Part shown: positions 27,517-36,357 of the stretch, one piece after another
How the letters are laid out: every line of letters starts with the position of its first letter
Numbering within the stretch: position 1 is the stretch's first letter
Assembly (NCBI RefSeq): GCF_019352895.1
Contig: NZ_JAAAFX010000009.1
Span: 266,764 to 330,763, forward strand
Source of the DNA: Variovorax boronicumulans
GTDB taxonomy: Bacteria > Pseudomonadota > Gammaproteobacteria > Burkholderiales > Burkholderiaceae_C
Direction of reading: 5' to 3'
Length of the DNA stretch: 64,000 nucleotides
The notes under the pieces: model-generated
Told to the model about the DNA's origin: nothing
Database searches by the model: none
What the model saw: the letters and a program-made list of their open reading frames with translations, nothing else
Program-made: the position numbers and the translations under genes

Positions 27517-29601
27517 ATGTCCGACCTGCTCGAATCCGCCCTCAACCCGCAATCGGTCGCCGTCATCGGCGCCTCCGAGAACATCCACAAGATCGGCGGC
27601 CGGCCGATCCACTACATGCGCAAGCACGGCTTCGGTGGCCGCATCTACCCGATCAACCCCGCACGTGAAGAGGTGCAGGGCCTCAAGAGCTACGCCTCGC
27701 TGGCGGCGCTGCCCGAGGCGCCCGACCTGGCGATGGTGGTGGTGGGCGGCGAGAAGGCGGTCGAGGCCGTGGCGCAGTGCGCGGCGCGCGGCGTGAAGTC
27801 GGCGGTGGTCGTCGCCTCGGGCTTCGGCGAGACGGGCGAGGCGGGCCGCGCGGTGCAGCGCGCCATGGTCGACACCGCGCGCGCCGCCGGCATGCGCCTC
27901 TACGGACCCAACACCCAGGGCCTGGCGAACTTCGGCACCGGCGCCATCGCGGGCTTCTCGACCATGTTCGTCGAGGTGCCGCCGGCCGACGGCCCGGTCG
28001 GCATCGTGAGCCAGAGCGGCGGCATGAGCGCCATGGCCTACGGCCTGCTGCGCGGCCGCGGCCTGGGCGTGCGCCATGTGCATGCGACCGGCAACGAGGC
28101 CGACATCACGGTCTCCGACCTGGCCTGGGCGGTGGCGCACGACCCCGACGTGAAGCTGCTGCTGCTCTACCTCGAGAACATCGCCAATCCCGAACTGCTG
28201 GCGCGCACCGCCGCCTATGCGCGCGAGCGCGACCTGCCGATCATCGCGGTCAAGGCCGGGCGTTCGGAGAGCGGGCAGAAGGCCGCGTCCTCGCACACCG
28301 GTTCGCTGGCCAACGAGGACCGCACGGTCGACGCCTTCTTCCGCCACCACGGCATCTGGCGCGTGCGCGACCCGCATGCGCAGGCGCTCGCGGCCGAGGC
28401 CTACCTCAAGGGCTGGCGACCCGAGGGCCGGCGGCTGGTGATCATCAGCAACTCGGGCGCGAGCTGCGTGATGGGCGCCGACGCCTCGGAGGAATTCGCG
28501 CTGCCGCTGGCCGCGCTGGCGCCTGCCACGCGCGCCGAGGTGGCGAGCCGGCTGCCGGGCTTCGCGACGGCCGACAACCCGATCGACATCACGGCGGCAT
28601 TGCTGTCCAACAGCGGCCTGTTCGGCGACGTGCTGCCCGCCGTGGCGCAGGACCCGGCCGCCGACCTGTTCCTCATCAACATCCCGGTGGCCGGTGCCGG
28701 CTACGACGTCGAGGCCTTCGCGCGCGACACCGCCGCCTTCGAGCGCAGCACGGGCAAGCCGGTGGTGGTCGCGGCCTGGCAGGACTCGGTGGCCGCGCCC
28801 TTCAAGGCGCAGGGCATCCCGACCTATGCCAACGAGAACGACGCGCTGGGCACGCTCGCGCAACTGGCGTCGCACACCGCGCTGATGCGCAAGCCGATCG
28901 TGGCCTGGACTGCGGGTACGGCGCCCGCGCTGCCGGCCGGTGGCGGGCGCTTCCTCAACGAGGCGCAGAGCCTGGCCGTGCTGGGCGCGGCCGGCGTGCC
29001 GGTGGTGGCGCACCGGCTGTGCCGCAGTGCGCAGCAGGCCGCCGAGGCGCTGGCGGCCGTGGGCGCGCCGGCGGTGGTCAAGGCCTGCTCGGGCGACGTG
29101 CCGCACAAGTCGGAGCACGGGCTGGTGGCGTTGAACGTCGCGACGGCCGCCGACGCCGCCGCGCTGTTCGAGCGCCAGTGGGCCAAGCTGGCCGAACTGG
29201 GCGCGGCGCAGGAGGGCGTGATCGTCGCCGCCATGCGCCGCGGCCAGCGCGAGCTCATGGTCGGCGCGCGCATCGACCCGGTCTTCGGCCCGGTGGTGGT
29301 GGTGGGCGACGGCGGCAAGTACGTCGAGGCGCTGCAGGACGTGGCGGTGCTGCTGCCGCCCTTCGCCGCGGCCGACGTGACCGCGGCGCTGCGCACGCTG
29401 CGCATCGCGCCGCTGCTCGAGGGCGTGCGCGGCGACCCGCCGCTGGACATCGACGCGCTGGCCGCGGTGGCGGTGGCGGTGGGGCAGCTCATCGTGGCCG
29501 CCGGTGGCGCCATCGCCTCCATCGACGTGAACCCGGTGCTGGTGGCGGCGCGCGGGGAGGGGGCCGTGGTGGTGGATGCGCTGATCGAGCGGGGAGACTG
29601 A
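27517..29601 (+). CDS. ADP-forming acyl-CoA synthetase
   Basis: A 694-aa NDP-forming acetate-CoA ligase-like enzyme that activates an acid to its CoA ester. Domains in order: CoA-binding Rossmann domain (residues 8-130, PQSVAVIGASENIHKIGG), two succinyl-CoA-synthetase-like domains including the phospho-His loop SSHTGSLANEDR (around residue 260), and a C-terminal ATP-grasp_5 domain (about 475-690, with KSEHGLVALN). It would start the pathway whose later steps (hydratases, thiolase) are encoded upstream. It is the last gene of the cluster, after a 37-base gap. Confidence 0.88.
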   Translation: MSDLLESALNPQSVAVIGASENIHKIGGRPIHYMRKHGFGGRIYPINPAREEVQGLKSYASLAALPEAPDLAMVVVGGEKAVEAVAQCAARGVKSAVVVASGFGETGEAGRAVQRAMVDTARAAGMRLYGPNTQGLANFGTGAIAGFSTMFVEVPPADGPVGIVSQSGGMSAMAYGLLRGRGLGVRHVHATGNEADITVSDLAWAVAHDPDVKLLLLYLENIANPELLARTAAYARERDLPIIAVKAGRSESGQKAASSHTGSLANEDRTVDAFFRHHGIWRVRDPHAQALAAEAYLKGWRPEGRRLVIISNSGASCVMGADASEEFALPLAALAPATRAEVASRLPGFATADNPIDITAALLSNSGLFGDVLPAVAQDPAADLFLINIPVAGAGYDVEAFARDTAAFERSTGKPVVVAAWQDSVAAPFKAQGIPTYANENDALGTLAQLASHTALMRKPIVAWTAGTAPALPAGGGRFLNEAQSLAVLGAAGVPVVAHRLCRSAQQAAEALAAVGAPAVVKACSGDVPHKSEHGLVALNVATAADAAALFERQWAKLAELGAAQEGVIVAAMRRGQRELMVGARIDPVFGPVVVVGDGGKYVEALQDVAVLLPPFAAADVTAALRTLRIAPLLEGVRGDPPLDIDALAAVAVAVGQLIVAAGGAIASIDVNPVLVAARGEGAVVVDALIERGD

Positions 29602-29676
29602 GTCCCGTTTGTGCAAAGATCGCCCAAAGCTTGGCCTTGAACTTGCTAAGCTATGTCGAAGGAGATTGGTCGTTCC

Positions 29677-31200
29677 ATGCACAAATTCGATGAGATGTAC
29701 GAGCAGCTGCCCTATGCGGGCGCTGCGATCCGGGGTCATTACAAGCGCTACGACCAATGGCTGGCCAAACAGCCCGGCGAACTGATGCGATCCCGGCGCG
29801 AGGAGGCCGAGATGATCTTCCGCCGTGTCGGCATCACCTTCGCGGTGTATGGCGCCAAGGACGAGGACGGTGCCGGCACCGAGCGCCTGATTCCCTTCGA
29901 CCTGCTGCCGCGGATCATTCCCGCGCACGAGTGGGAGAGCATGGAGCGCGGCCTGGTCCAGCGCGTGACCGCACTCAACCGCTTCATCTACGACGTCTAC
30001 CACGACCAGGAGATCATCAAGGCCGGCATCGTGCCGATCGAGCAGATCCGCGACAACGCGCAGTTCCGCCCCGAGATGATGGGCGTGACCGTGCCCAACA
30101 ACGTCTACTCGAACATCTCCGGCATCGACATCGTGCGCGCGCCCGATGCCGACGGCAACGGCGAGTACTACGTGCTCGAGGACAACCTGCGGGTGCCCAG
30201 CGGCGTGAGCTACATGCTGGAGAACCGCAAGATGATGATGCGGCTGTTCCCCGACCTGTTCGCGCAGAACCGCATCGCGCCCGTGGCCCACTACCCCGAC
30301 CTGCTGCTCGAGACGCTGCGCGCCAGCGCGCCGCCGGCCACGGCCGAGCCCACGGTGGTGGTGCTCACGCCCGGCATGTACAACAGCGCCTATTTCGAGC
30401 ACGCCTTCCTCGCGCAGCAGATGGGCGTCGAGCTGGTCGAGGGGCAGGACCTGTTCGTCAAGGACGACTTCGTCTACATGCGCACCACGCGCGGCCCGAA
30501 GCGCGTCGACGTGATCTACCGCCGCGTCGACGACGACTTCCTCGACCCGGAAGTGTTCCGCCCGACCTCCACCCTGGGCTGCGCCGGCCTGATGCGCGCC
30601 TACCGCGCGGGCAACGTCGCGATCTCGAACGCGGTGGGCACGGGCGTGGCCGACGACAAGTCGATCTACCCCTACGTGCCGAAGATGATCGAGTTCTACC
30701 TGGGCGAGAAACCGATCCTCAAGAACGTGCCGACCTACATGTGCCGCAACAAGGACGACCTGCAGTACACGCTCGACAACATGAAGGACCTGGTCGTCAA
30801 GGAAGTCCACGGCGCCGGCGGCTACGGCATGCTGATCGGCCCGGCCGCGACGCAGGCCGAGATCGAAGAATTCAAGCAGGCCGTGATCGCCAAGCCCGAT
30901 GGCTACATCGCGCAGCCCACGCTGAGCCTGTCGACCTCGCCGACCTTCGTCGATGCCGGCATCGCGCCGCGCCACATCGACCTGCGGCCCTTCGTGCTGT
31001 CGGCCAAGGAAGTGCTGATGGTGCCGGGCGGCCTGACGCGCGTCGCGCTCAAGGAAGGTTCGCTGGTGGTCAACTCCTCGCAGGGCGGCGGCACCAAGGA
31101 CACCTGGATCCTCGAAGCCGACCGGCGCCCGCGCGCGCCTGCGGCGGCCACCCAGAGCCAGACGCAAACCCAAACCCCGACGCCATCCCAGACCGTCTGA
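29677..31200 (+). CDS. Circularly permuted ATP-grasp protein (stand-alone)
   Basis: A 507-aa protein starting MHKFDEMYEQ, covering the whole circularly permuted ATP-grasp family (FIYDVYHDQEIIKAG, YYVLEDNLRVPSGVSYMLEN, KEVHGAGGYGM). It is related to the N-terminal part of the 903-aa fusion at 12317-15028. It presumably makes an amide or peptide-like bond with ATP, on an unknown substrate. An ATG at 29653 lacks a ribosome-binding site; AAGGAG lies 11 bases before 29677. The alpha-E gene follows after 20 bases. The extreme C-terminus is a Gln/Thr/Ser-Pro run (TQSQTQTQTPTPSQTV), like the tail of the transglutaminase at 11063. Confidence 0.87.
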   Translation: MHKFDEMYEQLPYAGAAIRGHYKRYDQWLAKQPGELMRSRREEAEMIFRRVGITFAVYGAKDEDGAGTERLIPFDLLPRIIPAHEWESMERGLVQRVTALNRFIYDVYHDQEIIKAGIVPIEQIRDNAQFRPEMMGVTVPNNVYSNISGIDIVRAPDADGNGEYYVLEDNLRVPSGVSYMLENRKMMMRLFPDLFAQNRIAPVAHYPDLLLETLRASAPPATAEPTVVVLTPGMYNSAYFEHAFLAQQMGVELVEGQDLFVKDDFVYMRTTRGPKRVDVIYRRVDDDFLDPEVFRPTSTLGCAGLMRAYRAGNVAISNAVGTGVADDKSIYPYVPKMIEFYLGEKPILKNVPTYMCRNKDDLQYTLDNMKDLVVKEVHGAGGYGMLIGPAATQAEIEEFKQAVIAKPDGYIAQPTLSLSTSPTFVDAGIAPRHIDLRPFVLSAKEVLMVPGGLTRVALKEGSLVVNSSQGGGTKDTWILEADRRPRAPAAATQSQTQTQTPTPSQTV

Positions 31201-31220
31201 AGCCAGAGGAAAAGCCGAAC

Positions 31221-32177
31221 ATGCTGTCACGCACCGCCGACCACCTCTACTGGATGTCGCGCTACACCGAGCGGGCCGAGAACACGGCCCGCATGCTCGA
31301 CGTCAACTACCAGACCTCGCTGCTGCCGCAGTCGGCCGAAGTCGCCAAGTTCGGCTGGCAGGGCCTGCTGTCGATCAGCGAACTGCTGCCGGCCTACGAC
31401 AAGAAGTACGACCAGATCGTGCCGAACGACGTGATGGAGTTCATGGTCAAGGACGAGGAGAACCCGTCGTCGATCGTCTCCTGCCTCAAGGCGGCCCGCG
31501 AGAACGCGCGCGCCGTGCGGGGCGCGCTCACCACCGAGGCCTGGGAAACGCAGAACACCACCTGGCTCGAGGTCAACCGCATGCTGCGCGCCGGCGACTT
31601 CGAACGCGACCCGGGCCAGTTCTTCGAGTGGGTCAAGTTCCGCTCGCATCTTTCCCGCGGCGTCACGCTGGGCACGATGCTGCAGGACGAGGCCTTCTAC
31701 TTCTCGCGCCTGGGCACCTTCCTCGAACGTGCCGACAACACGGCGCGCCTGGTCGACGTCAAGTTCCATGCGCTCAACAGCGAGTTCTTCGGCACCGCCA
31801 CCGAGGAAGACCAGGAGTACGACTTCTATCACTGGAGCGCGATCCTGCGCAGCGTCTCGGCCTTCGAGGTCTACCGCAAGGTCTACCGCGACGTGATCAA
31901 GCCCGAGCGCGTGGCCGAGCTGCTCATCCTGCGTGCCGACATGCCGCGCTCGCTGCATGCGAGCCTGGCCGAGGTGGTGGCGAACCTGGCCAAGGTGCAG
32001 AACGACCAGAGCGCCGAGACCCAGCGCCGCGCCGGCAAGCTGCTGGCCGACCTGCAGTACGCCCGCGTCGACGAGATCCTGGCCACCGGGCTGCATGCCT
32101 ACCTCACGCAGTTCCTCGACCGCGTGAACGAGCTCGGTTGGCGCATCAGCCAGGACTTCCTGGTGCCGACGCACTGA
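31221..32177 (+). CDS. Alpha-E domain protein (stand-alone)
   Basis: A 318-aa all-helical protein of the alpha-E family (MLSRTADHLYWMSRYTERAEN at the start, FLERADNTARLVDVKFHAL in the middle). The family is strictly associated with circularly permuted ATP-grasp proteins and transglutaminases and is predicted to act with them in peptide ligation or tagging; its own activity is unknown. A second copy is fused to the ATP-grasp at 12317-15028. The start lies 20 bases after the ATP-grasp stop with GAGGA upstream. No transglutaminase gene directly follows here, so this pair may share those of the other locus. Confidence 0.87.
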   Translation: MLSRTADHLYWMSRYTERAENTARMLDVNYQTSLLPQSAEVAKFGWQGLLSISELLPAYDKKYDQIVPNDVMEFMVKDEENPSSIVSCLKAARENARAVRGALTTEAWETQNTTWLEVNRMLRAGDFERDPGQFFEWVKFRSHLSRGVTLGTMLQDEAFYFSRLGTFLERADNTARLVDVKFHALNSEFFGTATEEDQEYDFYHWSAILRSVSAFEVYRKVYRDVIKPERVAELLILRADMPRSLHASLAEVVANLAKVQNDQSAETQRRAGKLLADLQYARVDEILATGLHAYLTQFLDRVNELGWRISQDFLVPTH

Positions 32178-32310
32178 GACGCCCGTCGCTGTCGGGCGGG
32201 CGCATGCCGCGTCAACGCGCATGCCCCCGCGTCATTCCCCGCCTGCCGGACGACCGGTGGCGGCTTTCGCGCTGGACCTCGATGCCGTCGAGCGAGCGCA
32301 GGACCTGCCC

Positions 32311-32916
32311 ATGAAGAAATCAAATGCCGCCCGCAAGGGCCTGTGGAGAGCCGTCGCCTTGGCGGCGGTGTCGCTTCTCGCCGCCTGTGACCGGGACGCC
32401 TCACCGGCGCCAGCGAAGGCAGCGGCCACATCCGCTGTCGTCACCGATCCCGCGACGGGCCTGCGCTGGCTGCGCTGCGCCCTGGGCCAGACCTGGCAGG
32501 ACGGGCGTTGCGTCGGCGAGGTCGAGGCTCTGGGCCTGATGGAAGCCCAGGCGCGCGTCGAGGCGCTCAACGCGCAGAGCCACGAAGGCATCGCCCAGTG
32601 GCGGCTGCCGACCCTGGTGGAACTGGCGGCCCTGCGGCGTTGCGACCATGGCCTGGTCGACGAGCAGTTCACGCTCGAGCTGAGCCCCGAACAGGCGCCC
32701 GTCAGCGTGCCGCGCTGGTGTGCGGGCGAGACCACTTCGCCCACCATCGACACCGCGCGCTTCCCCGACACGCCGCCGCGCAAGTTCTGGTCCGGCTCGG
32801 GCAGCGAGGCCGCGCAGCACTTCTATGCCGTGAATTTCGGCAATGCCTGGATCGGTCTCAACGAGGCGGCCGACGCCACCCATGCGGTGCGGCCGGTCGC
32901 CGACGGCGCGCGCTGA
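32311..32916 (+). CDS. Lcl/DUF1566-domain lipoprotein
   Basis: A 201-aa protein with a lipoprotein signal (VSLLAACDRD, lipid-modified Cys near residue 26) and a DUF1566-type domain: TDPATGLRWLRC, WRLPTLVELAALRR and FWSGSGSEAAQHFYAVNF are the usual pieces. The family is found on surface or periplasmic proteins, some binding polysaccharides; no enzymatic role is known. The ATG at 32311 has AGGA upstream and gives the clean lipobox; an upstream start at 32221 would not. Convergent with the TauE/SafE gene, three bases apart. Confidence 0.78.
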   Translation: MKKSNAARKGLWRAVALAAVSLLAACDRDASPAPAKAAATSAVVTDPATGLRWLRCALGQTWQDGRCVGEVEALGLMEAQARVEALNAQSHEGIAQWRLPTLVELAALRRCDHGLVDEQFTLELSPEQAPVSVPRWCAGETTSPTIDTARFPDTPPRKFWSGSGSEAAQHFYAVNFGNAWIGLNEAADATHAVRPVADGAR

Positions 32917-32919
32917 GGG

Positions 32920-33705
32920 CTAGAGCAGGATGCGAACGCCTGCGATCGCCAGGAACACCGAGAACGCGCGCTTGAGCGTGTCCACGGGCAGCCGGTGCGA
33001 GACCATCGCGCCAATCGGCGTCGCCAGCAGGCTGCACGCCGAGATCCCGAGCCACGCGGGCCCATAGACATAGCCGAGGCTGTAGGCGGGCAGGTCGGTG
33101 CGGCCCCAGCCGGCGACCAGGAAGCCGACCGTGCCGGCCAGGGCCAGCGGCACGCCGCAGGCCGAGGCCGTGCCCACGGCCGTCTTGACGTTGACGTTGC
33201 ACCAGACCAGGAAGGGCACGACCATGCTGCCGCCGCCCACCCCGACGATGGCCGAGGTCCAGCCGATGGCGCCGGCCGTGGCATCGAGGCCAGGCGCGCC
33301 GGGCAGGCTGCGCTGTGGGGCGGGCTTGAGCGACAGCGCCATCTGCAGCGCCAGCAGCAGCAGGAACACGCCGAAGGCGATGCGCAGCACCTGCGCGGAG
33401 AACAGGCCGGACATCCAGCCGCCGACGACGGCACCGATCACGATGCCCGGCAGCAGCCGGCGCACGATGCGCAGGTCGAGCGAACCCCGCCGGTGGTGGG
33501 CGCGGGCCGACGACAGCGACGTCACGACGATGGTGGCGAGCGAGGTGCCCAGGGCCATGTGCATGGCGCGGTCGGGGGCGAAGCCCTTGAGGTGGAACAG
33601 GTACAGCAGCCCCGGCACCACGACCTGGCCGCCCCCGACGCCGAGCATCCCCGAGAGCAGTCCCGCGCCGATGCCGAGTGCTGCATAAAGTGCCAGAACC
33701 TCCAT
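32920..33705 (-). CDS. TauE/SafE-family sulfite/organosulfur permease
   Basis: A 261-aa inner-membrane protein with about eight helices in two repeats, each carrying the family's glycine-rich loop (GMLGVGGGQVVVPGLL at residues 19-34 and GVGGGSMVVPF near 156). Family members export sulfite, sulfoacetate or related organic anions; the substrate here is unknown. It stands alone, converging with the lipoprotein gene. Confidence 0.87.
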   Translation of the reverse strand: MEVLALYAALGIGAGLLSGMLGVGGGQVVVPGLLYLFHLKGFAPDRAMHMALGTSLATIVVTSLSSARAHHRRGSLDLRIVRRLLPGIVIGAVVGGWMSGLFSAQVLRIAFGVFLLLLALQMALSLKPAPQRSLPGAPGLDATAGAIGWTSAIVGVGGGSMVVPFLVWCNVNVKTAVGTASACGVPLALAGTVGFLVAGWGRTDLPAYSLGYVYGPAWLGISACSLLATPIGAMVSHRLPVDTLKRAFSVFLAIAGVRILL

Positions 33706-33791
33706 TCCCTGTCTCCCCGTGCTCTTGATTTGGCGCGCATCATGGTCCGTGACACCCGCCGTTCATGTCGCGGGCGAGACCTGCCGCAGGG

Positions 33792-34214
33792 CTACAGCTT
33801 CTGCGTCGACAGCAGGATGCTGGTCTCGGTGCTGGAGATGCCCTCGATCAGCCGGATCGCATTGAGCACCTGGTCGAAGGCCTCGAGCGAATCGGCGCGC
33901 AGCTCGGCCATCAGGTCCCAGCGGCCGTTGGTCGAGTGCAGGGCCACCACGTTGGAGTGGCCGCGCAGCAGCCGGCTGACCTGCTCGGCGCGCTGGCCCT
34001 CGATGCGGATGCTCATGATCGCGCGGATGCGGTGCGCCTCGGCTTCGGGCTTGAGCCGCACGGTGTAGCCGACGATCGTGCCGTCCTGCTCCAGCTTCGC
34101 GATGCGGTTCTGCACGGTGGCGCGCGCAACGCGCAACTTCTTCGCCAGCGCCACCACCGGCGTGCGGGCGTTGTCGCGCAGCAGGGCCAGCAGTTGTCGG
34201 TCGGTGTCGTCCAT
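33792..34214 (-). CDS. Lrp/AsnC-family transcriptional regulator
   Basis: A 140-aa regulator: N-terminal helix-turn-helix (LLALLRDNARTPVVALAKKLRVARATVQNRI) and C-terminal RAM effector domain (GRWDLMAEL, ISSTETSILL). It is transcribed away from the ornithine cyclodeaminase-CtlX operon across 152 bases and probably controls that operon in response to an amino acid such as arginine or ornithine. An in-frame TTG at 34229 would add five residues; the ATG at 34214 is preferred. Neither has a strong ribosome-binding site. Confidence 0.88.
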   Translation of the reverse strand: MDDTDRQLLALLRDNARTPVVALAKKLRVARATVQNRIAKLEQDGTIVGYTVRLKPEAEAHRIRAIMSIRIEGQRAEQVSRLLRGHSNVVALHSTNGRWDLMAELRADSLEAFDQVLNAIRLIEGISSTETSILLSTQKL

Positions 34215-34366
34215 GGCGATGGGTGTCAAAGTGCTGATCTGATCGAGCCGAATGTAAGGTTGGTCAACCGATCTGACAAGTTGCAGGGTTCAATCTGGCA
34301 GGCCTTCCCGGAACAATGAAGCCACGGGTGCACGCCGCAGCCGGACCATTTCAGGAGGAGAACACC

Positions 34367-35416
34367 ATGACCCGCTTCATCGACGTTCCCGCGATGTCCC
34401 GCCTCGTTCAGGAGATCGGCGTGGCACCCTTCATCGGCGCACTCGCCGATGCCATCCGTGAAGACTTTGTGCGTTGGCCGGATTTCGACAAGTCCGCGCG
34501 AATCTCAAGTCATTCGGACATCGGCGTGATCGAGCTGATGCCGGTCTCCAACGCCTCGCGCTATGCCTTCAAGTACGTCAACGGCCATCCGGCCAACACC
34601 GCGCGCGGCCTCTACACGGTGATGGCCTTCGGCGTGCTGGCCGATGTCGACACCGGTTACCCGGTGCTGCTGTCGGAGCTCACGCTGGCCACCGCGCTGC
34701 GCACCGCCGCGACCTCGCTGATGGCGGCCCGCGCGCTGGCCCGGCCCGATGCGCGGCGCATGGCGCTGATCGGCAACGGCGCGCAGAGCGAGTTCCAGGC
34801 GCTGGCCTTTCATTGCCACCTGGGCATCGAGGAACTCGCCGTCTACGACACCGACGCCCGCGCGACCGACAAGCTGGTGCGCAACCTTGCAGCCTTTCCG
34901 TCGCTGAAGGTGCGCCGCGCCGACTCGGTGGCGCAGGCGGTGCGGGGGGCCGACATCGTGACCACCGTCACCGCGGACAAGGCCAACGCCACGATCCTCA
35001 CGCCCGAGATGATTGAGCCCGGCATGCACATCAACGCGGTCGGCGGCGACTGCCCGGGCAAGACCGAACTGCATGCCGACGTGTTGCGCCGCGCACGCGT
35101 GTTCGTCGAGTTCGAGCCCCAGACGCGCATCGAGGGCGAGATCCAGCAGTTGCCGCAGAGCTTTCCGGTCGTCGACCTCTGGCGCGTGCTGGCCGGCACG
35201 ACCGCAGGGCGCGAGAGCGCGGGCCAGGTCACGGTCTTCGACTCGGTCGGCTTCGCGCTCGAGGACTACACCACGCTGCGCTACGTGCATGCGCAGGCCG
35301 AACGGCGCGGGCTCGGCGTGGAGGTAGAACTCGTGCCGCGCGCCGACGACCCTAAGGACCTATTCCGCCACACGCGCGCGGCTGGCGCGCGCGCCCTGAT
35401 GCGGAGGGTGGCCTGA
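34367..35416 (+). CDS. Ornithine cyclodeaminase
   Basis: A 349-aa NAD-dependent enzyme of the ornithine cyclodeaminase/mu-crystallin family, converting L-ornithine to proline and ammonia. The NAD-binding segment MALIGNGAQSEFQALAF (about residues 126-142) and the substrate region INAVGGDCPGKTELHADVL are well conserved, and length is typical. AGGAGGAG eight bases before the ATG at 34367 gives an unusually strong start. Its stop overlaps the CtlX start (TGATG), so the two act in one arginine/citrulline/ornithine catabolic operon. Other family members make different imines, so substrate specificity is inferred from CtlX and the Lrp gene. Confidence 0.88.
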   Translation: MTRFIDVPAMSRLVQEIGVAPFIGALADAIREDFVRWPDFDKSARISSHSDIGVIELMPVSNASRYAFKYVNGHPANTARGLYTVMAFGVLADVDTGYPVLLSELTLATALRTAATSLMAARALARPDARRMALIGNGAQSEFQALAFHCHLGIEELAVYDTDARATDKLVRNLAAFPSLKVRRADSVAQAVRGADIVTTVTADKANATILTPEMIEPGMHINAVGGDCPGKTELHADVLRRARVFVEFEPQTRIEGEIQQLPQSFPVVDLWRVLAGTTAGRESAGQVTVFDSVGFALEDYTTLRYVHAQAERRGLGVEVELVPRADDPKDLFRHTRAAGARALMRRVA

Positions 35417-36357
35417 TGCCGGGCGCGATGCGCTCGGTCCAGGCGCCTGCCGCGGTGGTCATGGTCCGGCCGCATCGCTTCATGCCGAACCCGGAGACCG
35501 CGGCCGACAACGCCTTCCAGACCGAGGCGGCGCAGGAAGCCGCGCAGGCGGTGTCCGCCGCGGCCTACCGCGAGGTGACGCAGGCCGTCGATCGCCTCGA
35601 GGCCGAGGGCGTGCGCGTGCATCTGTTCGAAGACCGGGGTGCGCACGACACGCCCGATTCGGTCTTTCCCAACAACTGGTTCTCCACACACGCGGGCGGC
35701 CATGTCGCGATCTACCCCATGCATTCGCCCAGCCGCCGCCGCGAGCGCCGGGCCGACGTGATCGAACTGCTCAAGTCGGCCTACCGCGTGCAGGACGTGA
35801 TCGACTATTCGGGCCTCGAGCACGACGGCCTGTTTCTCGAGGGCACGGGCGCGATGGTGCTCGACCATGTGGCGCGCGTGGCCTACACCGCGCGTTCCAA
35901 CCGCGCCGATCCGGTGGCGCTCGAGCGCTTCAGCACGCACTTCAACTTCGAACCGATGCTCATCGACACGGCCGATGCGCACGGCCGCCCGATCTATCAC
36001 ACCAACGTGCTGATGTGCGTGGCCACGGCCTTCGCGCTGGTGGGCTTCGACATGATCCCGGATGCGCGCCGCGCCGCCGAGGTGCGCGCGCGGCTGGAGG
36101 AGTCAGGGCGCGAGGTCATCGCGTTGTCGACCGCGCAGATCGCCGAGTTCGCCGGCAATGCGATCGAGCTGTCGGGCCGCGACGGCCGCCTGCTCGCCTT
36201 GTCTCAACGCGCCTGCAGCAGCTTGAGTGAGGCGCAGAAGGCCGTCATCGGAGACTCGGCGCGGCTGCTGCCGCTGTCGGTGCCGACCATCGAGATGGCT
36301 GGCGGCTCGGTGCGCTGCATGATCGCGGGCATCCACCTGGCGCCGCGAGGAAACTAG
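35416..36357 (+). CDS. ctlX: CtlX-type citrulline/arginine hydrolase
   Basis: A 313-aa enzyme of the guanidino-group-modifying (amidinotransferase) superfamily, resembling the hydrolase named CtlX for citrulline use. FPNNWFSTH (residues 76-84) and the GLFLEGTGAMVLDH core hold acid and His catalytic residues; the nucleophilic Cys is in GGSVRCMIAGIHL near the C-terminus. With ornithine cyclodeaminase it would channel citrulline or arginine to ornithine and then proline. It converges with the next gene with a four-base overlap of stops. Confidence 0.82.
   Translation: MPGAMRSVQAPAAVVMVRPHRFMPNPETAADNAFQTEAAQEAAQAVSAAAYREVTQAVDRLEAEGVRVHLFEDRGAHDTPDSVFPNNWFSTHAGGHVAIYPMHSPSRRRERRADVIELLKSAYRVQDVIDYSGLEHDGLFLEGTGAMVLDHVARVAYTARSNRADPVALERFSTHFNFEPMLIDTADAHGRPIYHTNVLMCVATAFALVGFDMIPDARRAAEVRARLEESGREVIALSTAQIAEFAGNAIELSGRDGRLLALSQRACSSLSEAQKAVIGDSARLLPLSVPTIEMAGGSVRCMIAGIHLAPRGN

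Noticed and set aside
27340..31230. A 1296-codon minus-strand frame
   Set aside because: Runs antisense across three clear plus-strand genes and has shadow-like residue composition.
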